Positions 6,282 through 8,915 of a stretch of 8,915 bases of DNA are shown here, in pieces (position 1 is the first letter of the stretch; every line of letters starts with the position of its first letter). Where the stretch lies: positions 1 to 8,915 of the forward strand of contig QIDD01000076.1 in assembly GCA_003230355.1 (NCBI GenBank), given 5' to 3'. The notes under the pieces were generated by a model. The model saw only the letters and a program-made list of their open reading frames with translations. It had not been told where the DNA came from and did not search any database. The position numbers were made by a program, and so were the translations under genes. Source of the stretch: Methanobacteriota archaeon. Its GTDB lineage: Archaea > Hydrothermarchaeota > Hydrothermarchaeia > Hydrothermarchaeales > SZUA-236.

Positions 6282-7106
6282 TCAAAGCAGTGAATCAGCA
6301 ACAACTCCTTCAAAGACAAATACTGCAGGACCAGTCATAAACAATCTATCTGCGCCCTTCTCTTTGTCGACTCTCACATAAACGGTTCCACCCCGCGCCT
6401 GAAACTCAAGCTCCACACCGCCCCGCGCCCGGCCGGTATAAACTGCCAGAGCACCTGCTGCAGTAATTCCTGTTCCGCAGGCAAGTGTTTCACCCTCAAC
6501 ACCCCGCTCAAAGGTCCGAATCTTGAATGTTCGCTCCGAAATCTGCTGGACAAAATTCACGTTCACACCCCTGGGAAAAACAGGATTGTGTCTGATAAGC
6601 GGTGCAATCTTCATAATCTCCACGGCCTCAACATCTGGGACGAAGAATACAGCATGGGGAACACCGATGTCAGCATAGGAATAAGTCAATAAATCGCCGT
6701 CTACCTCCAGTTCACTGTTCAGCACAACACCTGAGGGTGAGCCCATATCCACTGTGAGAAGAGCAGCGCCGCCGGAATCGAATGCGAGCGTAATTTCCAA
6801 AAGCCCGGCCAAGGTTTCAATGCGAATTCGATTCTTCTTCAGACCAGAGTCACGAAGAAACACCGCCATGCAGCGAATCCCGTTTCCACACATCTCAGCC
6901 TCACTGCCGTCAGGGTTGAATATCCGCATCTGGGCGTCAGCCTCAGCCGACTCCTCAACAAATATCACTCCGTCGCCGCCCACCCCGAAATGGCGATTGC
7001 AAAGCCTGAGCGAAAGTTCCGGCTTAACCTCTTCACCCACTGTGCCGCGTCTATTATCGATTATAATGAAATCATTTCCAGTGCCATGATATTTATAAAA
7101 CTTCAT
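6282..7106 (-). CDS. dapF: Diaminopimelate epimerase
   Basis: A cofactor-independent two-cysteine racemase that converts LL- to meso-diaminopimelate for lysine synthesis, cytoplasmic. With the start at 7106 it has 274 residues, the normal family length. The N-terminus KFYKYHGTGNDF, the first catalytic cysteine Cys73 in GSEAEMCGNGIRC, and the second, Cys210 in GETLACGTG, are all present. The frame stays open up to 7391, but those 95 extra residues are Phe/His/Arg-rich, do not resemble the family and lie antisense to the start of the kaiC-like gene, so they were excluded. A TATA-like box at 7131-7138 sits about 28 bases from the ATG, which predicts a leaderless or nearly leaderless mRNA; no Shine-Dalgarno sequence is visible. 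It is followed on the same strand by the sensor kinase, with which no functional link is known. Confidence 0.95.
   Translation of the reverse strand: MKFYKYHGTGNDFIIIDNRRGTVGEEVKPELSLRLCNRHFGVGGDGVIFVEESAEADAQMRIFNPDGSEAEMCGNGIRCMAVFLRDSGLKKNRIRIETLAGLLEITLAFDSGGAALLTVDMGSPSGVVLNSELEVDGDLLTYSYADIGVPHAVFFVPDVEAVEIMKIAPLIRHNPVFPRGVNVNFVQQISERTFKIRTFERGVEGETLACGTGITAAGALAVYTGRARGGVELEFQARGGTVYVRVDKEKGADRLFMTGPAVFVFEGVVADSLL
7092..7100 (+). promoter_or_regulatory. Candidate TATA box for the kaiC-like/GGGPS pair
   Basis: TTTATAAAA is the best plus-strand TATA match upstream of the kaiC-like gene; it lies over the first codons of dapF. It would place transcription start near 7122 and give a leader of about 90 bases. 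Alternatives are TATTAAAA at 7131-7138 and CTTTTTATT at 7113-7121, so the choice is uncertain. Confidence 0.35.
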
Positions 7107-7130
7107 AGAAAGCTTTTTATTAGCACTGAA

Positions 7131-7138
7131 TATTAAAA
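7131..7138 (-). promoter_or_regulatory. TATA-like box for dapF
   Basis: TTTTAATA on the minus strand, centred 28 bases from the dapF ATG at 7106, the spacing expected of a leaderless archaeal gene. Read on the plus strand the same bases give TATTAAAA, so it might also serve the kaiC-like gene. Confidence 0.45.
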
Positions 7139-7202
7139 GATATGCCCATTTCTCCAGGAATTTTCTGAATGGAGTAAACACAACCTTGGGAACAAAAAAA
7201 TT

Positions 7203-7209
7203 GGGGTGA
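7203..7209 (+). promoter_or_regulatory. Shine-Dalgarno sequence of the kaiC-like gene
   Basis: GGGGTGA, six of seven bases matching the archaeal GAGGTGA core, ends four bases before the ATG at 7214. It fixes this start and is the strongest ribosome binding site in the window. Confidence 0.75.
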
Positions 7210-7213
7210 AAAA

Positions 7214-7918
7214 ATGGAATTTGTACGAACTGGAATAGATGGAGTCGATGGTTTATTTTCAAAAAACGGGTATCCAAGCGGAAATGCTGTACTCGTCTTG
7301 GGTGGTCCGGGATCAGGAAAATCAATATTCGGAATGCAGTATCTCTACAAAGGGGCAACAATCTATGGCGAGCCCGGAATCTATGTGACACTTGAGGAGA
7401 CGCCGCAGAAAATAGAGCGTAACATGGCAGCCTTTGGATGGGATATCAGCAGGCTCACCGATGAGGGGAAAATCCTCATAATCGACGCTACAACGCCAAG
7501 GATTCAGGAAGCAGATAGCGATGTTGTTCGAAGCGGGCTTGGCATGGACAATCTCATCAGAAATCTAAAGGACATGATATCAAAAAGCGGCGCTAAACGT
7601 GTGGTCATCGATTCGCTCTCACTTATGGCGTTTCAGAGCTCAGACGACTTTGACATGCGCACAAAGCTTATCAGACTCTCAGTATCCCTGTCTGAGATGG
7701 ATGTAACAACACTCGTCCTTTCTGAAGCGCGCTCAAACGAGATAGGCACAACCGTGTTTCCGCCTGAAACATTCCTCTTCGACGGCGTGATCTGGATGAT
7801 GCTCGACACAAACAGCCAGGAAAGAAGACTTGCAATACGCAAGATGAGAGGCACAAAACACGTCCTCGGATCATACCGCTTCACAATCGACGACGAAGGA
7901 ATAAAGATGAAAGCCTAA
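7214..7918 (+). CDS. Single-domain KaiC-like RecA-superfamily ATPase
   Basis: A 234-residue cytoplasmic ATPase of the archaeal KaiC-like family. The N-terminal FVRTGIDGVDGLF is the usual KaiC opening; Walker A GGPGSGKS is at 30-37, the catalytic glutamate pair of TLEE at 59-62, Walker B VVIDSLS at 130-136, and the KaiC-type tail motif RKMRGTKH at 209-216. It has one RecA domain, whereas cyanobacterial KaiC has two, and the Ser/Thr autophosphorylation segment of the second KaiC domain cannot be assigned. No kaiA or kaiB is nearby. Archaeal relatives are often placed in signalling or in regulation of motility and other processes, but the target of this one is unknown. It starts behind a strong Shine-Dalgarno sequence and is followed 18 bases later by the ether-lipid gene, so the two are probably co-transcribed. 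Confidence 0.9.
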   Translation: MEFVRTGIDGVDGLFSKNGYPSGNAVLVLGGPGSGKSIFGMQYLYKGATIYGEPGIYVTLEETPQKIERNMAAFGWDISRLTDEGKILIIDATTPRIQEADSDVVRSGLGMDNLIRNLKDMISKSGAKRVVIDSLSLMAFQSSDDFDMRTKLIRLSVSLSEMDVTTLVLSEARSNEIGTTVFPPETFLFDGVIWMMLDTNSQERRLAIRKMRGTKHVLGSYRFTIDDEGIKMKA

Positions 7919-7924
7919 AAAACT

Positions 7925-7931
7925 GATGTGA
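7925..7931 (+). promoter_or_regulatory. Shine-Dalgarno sequence of the GGGPS gene
   Basis: GATGTGA differs from the GAGGTGA core at one position and ends five bases before ATG 7937. It overlaps the in-frame GTG at 7928, which argues for ATG 7937 as the true start. Confidence 0.55.
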
Positions 7932-7936
7932 AAAAC

Positions 7937-8674
7937 ATGGAGGTTCAAACATATATCCTGGAAAAACTGCGGGAGCACAAGCTGCACTTCACCCTGCTCG
8001 ACCCTGACAAGCAAAGTCCTGATGAGGCCGGGGAGATGGCACTGCAGGCTGCGCAGGGCGGGACCAATGCCATCATGCTCGGCGGATCAATCGGCGTTAT
8101 GCAAAACGAGCTTGACCAAACAATTCTTGCAATAAAAGAAAAAACAACTCTACCCACAATCCTCTTTCCAGGCGACGTGTCAGGTATGTCAAGGCATGCG
8201 GATGCCATACTATTTATGAGCCTGCTCAACTCCCGTAACCCCTATTTCATTATCGGGGCTCAGGTGGCAGGCGCGCCTGTTGTAAAACGAATGGGTATAG
8301 AGGCGATTCCCATGGGATATCTGATCGTTGAGCCTGGCGGGATGGCTGGTTATGTTGGTGACGCGCGCCTCGTTCCACGTGAGAAACCGGAGCTTGCCGC
8401 TGCATATGGTCTTGCGGCGCAGTATCTGGGGATGAAGCTTCTATATCTTGAAGGCGGCTCAGGGATTGAAGAACCGATTCCGGCTGAGACGATCACTGTG
8501 GTGAAGTCGCAGCTTGATATACCAGTTATTGTGGGCGGCGGCATCAGGTCTGGACGAGACGCGAAAAAAGCAGCCATAGCCGGTGCGGATATTATCATTA
8601 CCGGAACTATTGTGGAAGACACCGGCGACGTTAGAAAAAAAATCGAAGAAATCACCAGCGCACTACGGGGCTGA
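7937..8674 (+). CDS. Geranylgeranylglyceryl phosphate synthase (phosphoglycerol geranylgeranyltransferase)
   Basis: It joins geranylgeranyl diphosphate to sn-glycerol-1-phosphate, the first ether bond of archaeal membrane lipids; the enzyme is a TIM barrel of the PcrB/GGGPS family, soluble or membrane-associated. From ATG 7937 it has 245 residues, the usual family length. Characteristic blocks in order are HFTLLDPDK (17-25), GGSIGV (49-54), FPGD (77-80), IPMGYLIVEPGG (124-135), YLEGGSG (170-176), GGGIRS (200-205) and ITGTIVE (221-227); the last three form the phosphate-binding end of the barrel. A GTG at 7928 would add three residues but is part of the ribosome binding site. It follows the kaiC-like gene by 18 bases in the same direction. 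Bacterial PcrB, which uses heptaprenyl diphosphate, is the only close alternative and does not fit the archaeal context. Confidence 0.94.
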   Translation: MEVQTYILEKLREHKLHFTLLDPDKQSPDEAGEMALQAAQGGTNAIMLGGSIGVMQNELDQTILAIKEKTTLPTILFPGDVSGMSRHADAILFMSLLNSRNPYFIIGAQVAGAPVVKRMGIEAIPMGYLIVEPGGMAGYVGDARLVPREKPELAAAYGLAAQYLGMKLLYLEGGSGIEEPIPAETITVVKSQLDIPVIVGGGIRSGRDAKKAAIAGADIIITGTIVEDTGDVRKKIEEITSALRG

Positions 8675-8698
8675 CATCTTGGGTCTGCACCCATAAGG

Positions 8699-8707
8699 AA
8701 TATAAGG
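8699..8707 (+). promoter_or_regulatory. TATA-like box for the secreted protein gene
   Basis: AATATAAGG is centred about 27 bases before the ATG at 8730, again the spacing of a leaderless archaeal transcript. It begins 25 bases after the GGGPS stop, so the last gene probably has its own promoter. Confidence 0.45.
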
Positions 8708-8729
8708 GGTCTCAGGTGTAATATGGTGC

Positions 8730-8915
8730 ATGGACCTGCGTATAATCTTTCTCATAGCAATCGTTTTATTACTCCCCGCTGCAAGCGCGGCTCCGGCACG
8801 TTACGACGTTGTCATCGTTAGGTCTGATCTACCCTATGACTGGACGGTTGCCCAGGCCTACAGCCAGCGGGCAAAGATTCCCATTATCTCAACTTCGCCG
8901 GATCGGCTGGACAAC
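8730..8915 (+). CDS. Secreted protein, N-terminal 62 residues (continues beyond the window)
   Basis: The frame runs from ATG 8730 to the window edge without a stop. It begins with a classic Sec signal peptide: MDLR, then the hydrophobic stretch IIFLIAIVLLLPAA, and a likely cleavage after ASA near residue 20. The mature start, APARYDVVIVRSDLPYDW followed by TVAQAYSQRAKIPIIST, has the hydrophobic strand plus alanine-rich helix pattern of a Rossmann-like repeat, loosely like the cell-wall-binding repeat 2 proteins of archaeal and bacterial surfaces. That family guess is tentative. A TATA-like box lies about 27 bases upstream; AGGTG at 8714-8718 is 11 bases from the ATG and too far to be a convincing Shine-Dalgarno. 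The competing ATG at 8723 is in another frame and stops after about 30 codons. Confidence 0.65.
   Translation, partial: MDLRIIFLIAIVLLLPAASAAPARYDVVIVRSDLPYDWTVAQAYSQRAKIPIISTSPDRLDN

Noticed and set aside
7107..7391. 95-residue N-terminal extension of dapF up to an ATG at 7391
   Set aside because: The extension is antisense to the kaiC-like coding start, has no family resemblance, and would place the start far above the typical dapF N-terminus KFYKYHGTGNDF at 7106.
7928..7936. GTG start for GGGPS at 7928
   Set aside because: The GTG lies inside the GATGTGA ribosome binding site that is well placed for ATG 7937.
8674..8698. Possible hairpin GGGT-CTGC-ACCC after GGGPS
   Set aside because: Only four clean base pairs with a bulged extension and no T-tract after it; too weak to call a terminator.
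1..8915. CRISPR, tRNA, rRNA, insertion sequence or phage/defence genes
   Set aside because: No regularly spaced repeats, cloverleaf-like sequence, transposase or integrase motifs or recognised defence domains were seen on either strand by eye; every large open region is explained by a housekeeping or signalling gene.

Overview
The window reads as chromosomal DNA from an archaeon, most likely a euryarchaeon of the methanogen/ANME/Archaeoglobus-related lineages. The support is a geranylgeranylglyceryl phosphate synthase (first step of archaeal ether lipids), an archaeal aIF2 beta subunit with a TRAM tail, a DUF1786/COG4012 protein, a single-domain KaiC-like ATPase, TATA/BRE-type promoters and several apparently leaderless genes. 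The exact lineage cannot be fixed from this window. No transposon, CRISPR array, tRNA, rRNA or phage gene was seen, and the largest non-coding gap is 107 bases, so this looks like an ordinary compact chromosomal region.

Layout. Bases 1-749 (+) carry the C-terminal part of a glucosyl-3-phosphoglycerate synthase. It converges on nadE (minus). nadE and a metallophosphoesterase (plus) diverge from a 56-base gap with one nearly mirror-symmetric TATA element. The phosphoesterase converges on a minus-strand run read from right to left: dapF (7106-6282), a GAF-PAS-PAS histidine kinase (6212-4014), aIF2 beta-TRAM (3978-3358) and a DUF1786 ASKHA-fold protein (3361-2306). The last two overlap by an ATGATG start/stop junction. 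A second divergent region (7107-7213) separates dapF from a rightward pair, kaiC-like and GGGPS, which are 18 bases apart. The window ends in the first 62 codons of a secreted protein.

Functions. Most genes are housekeeping: NAD+ synthesis, lysine/diaminopimelate synthesis, translation initiation, membrane lipid synthesis and compatible-solute synthesis. Signalling is represented by an orphan sensor kinase and a KaiC-like ATPase. The least understood item is the DUF1786 protein, which is translationally linked to aIF2 beta. I found no clear new defence or mobile system. The better leads are the aIF2 beta/DUF1786 coupling, the kaiC/GGGPS pair and the symmetric divergent promoter.

Start sites. 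Four genes look much better with starts downstream of the longest open frame (nadE, phosphoesterase, dapF, GGGPS). The choices rest on family N-termini and on distance from TATA-like boxes or Shine-Dalgarno sequences.
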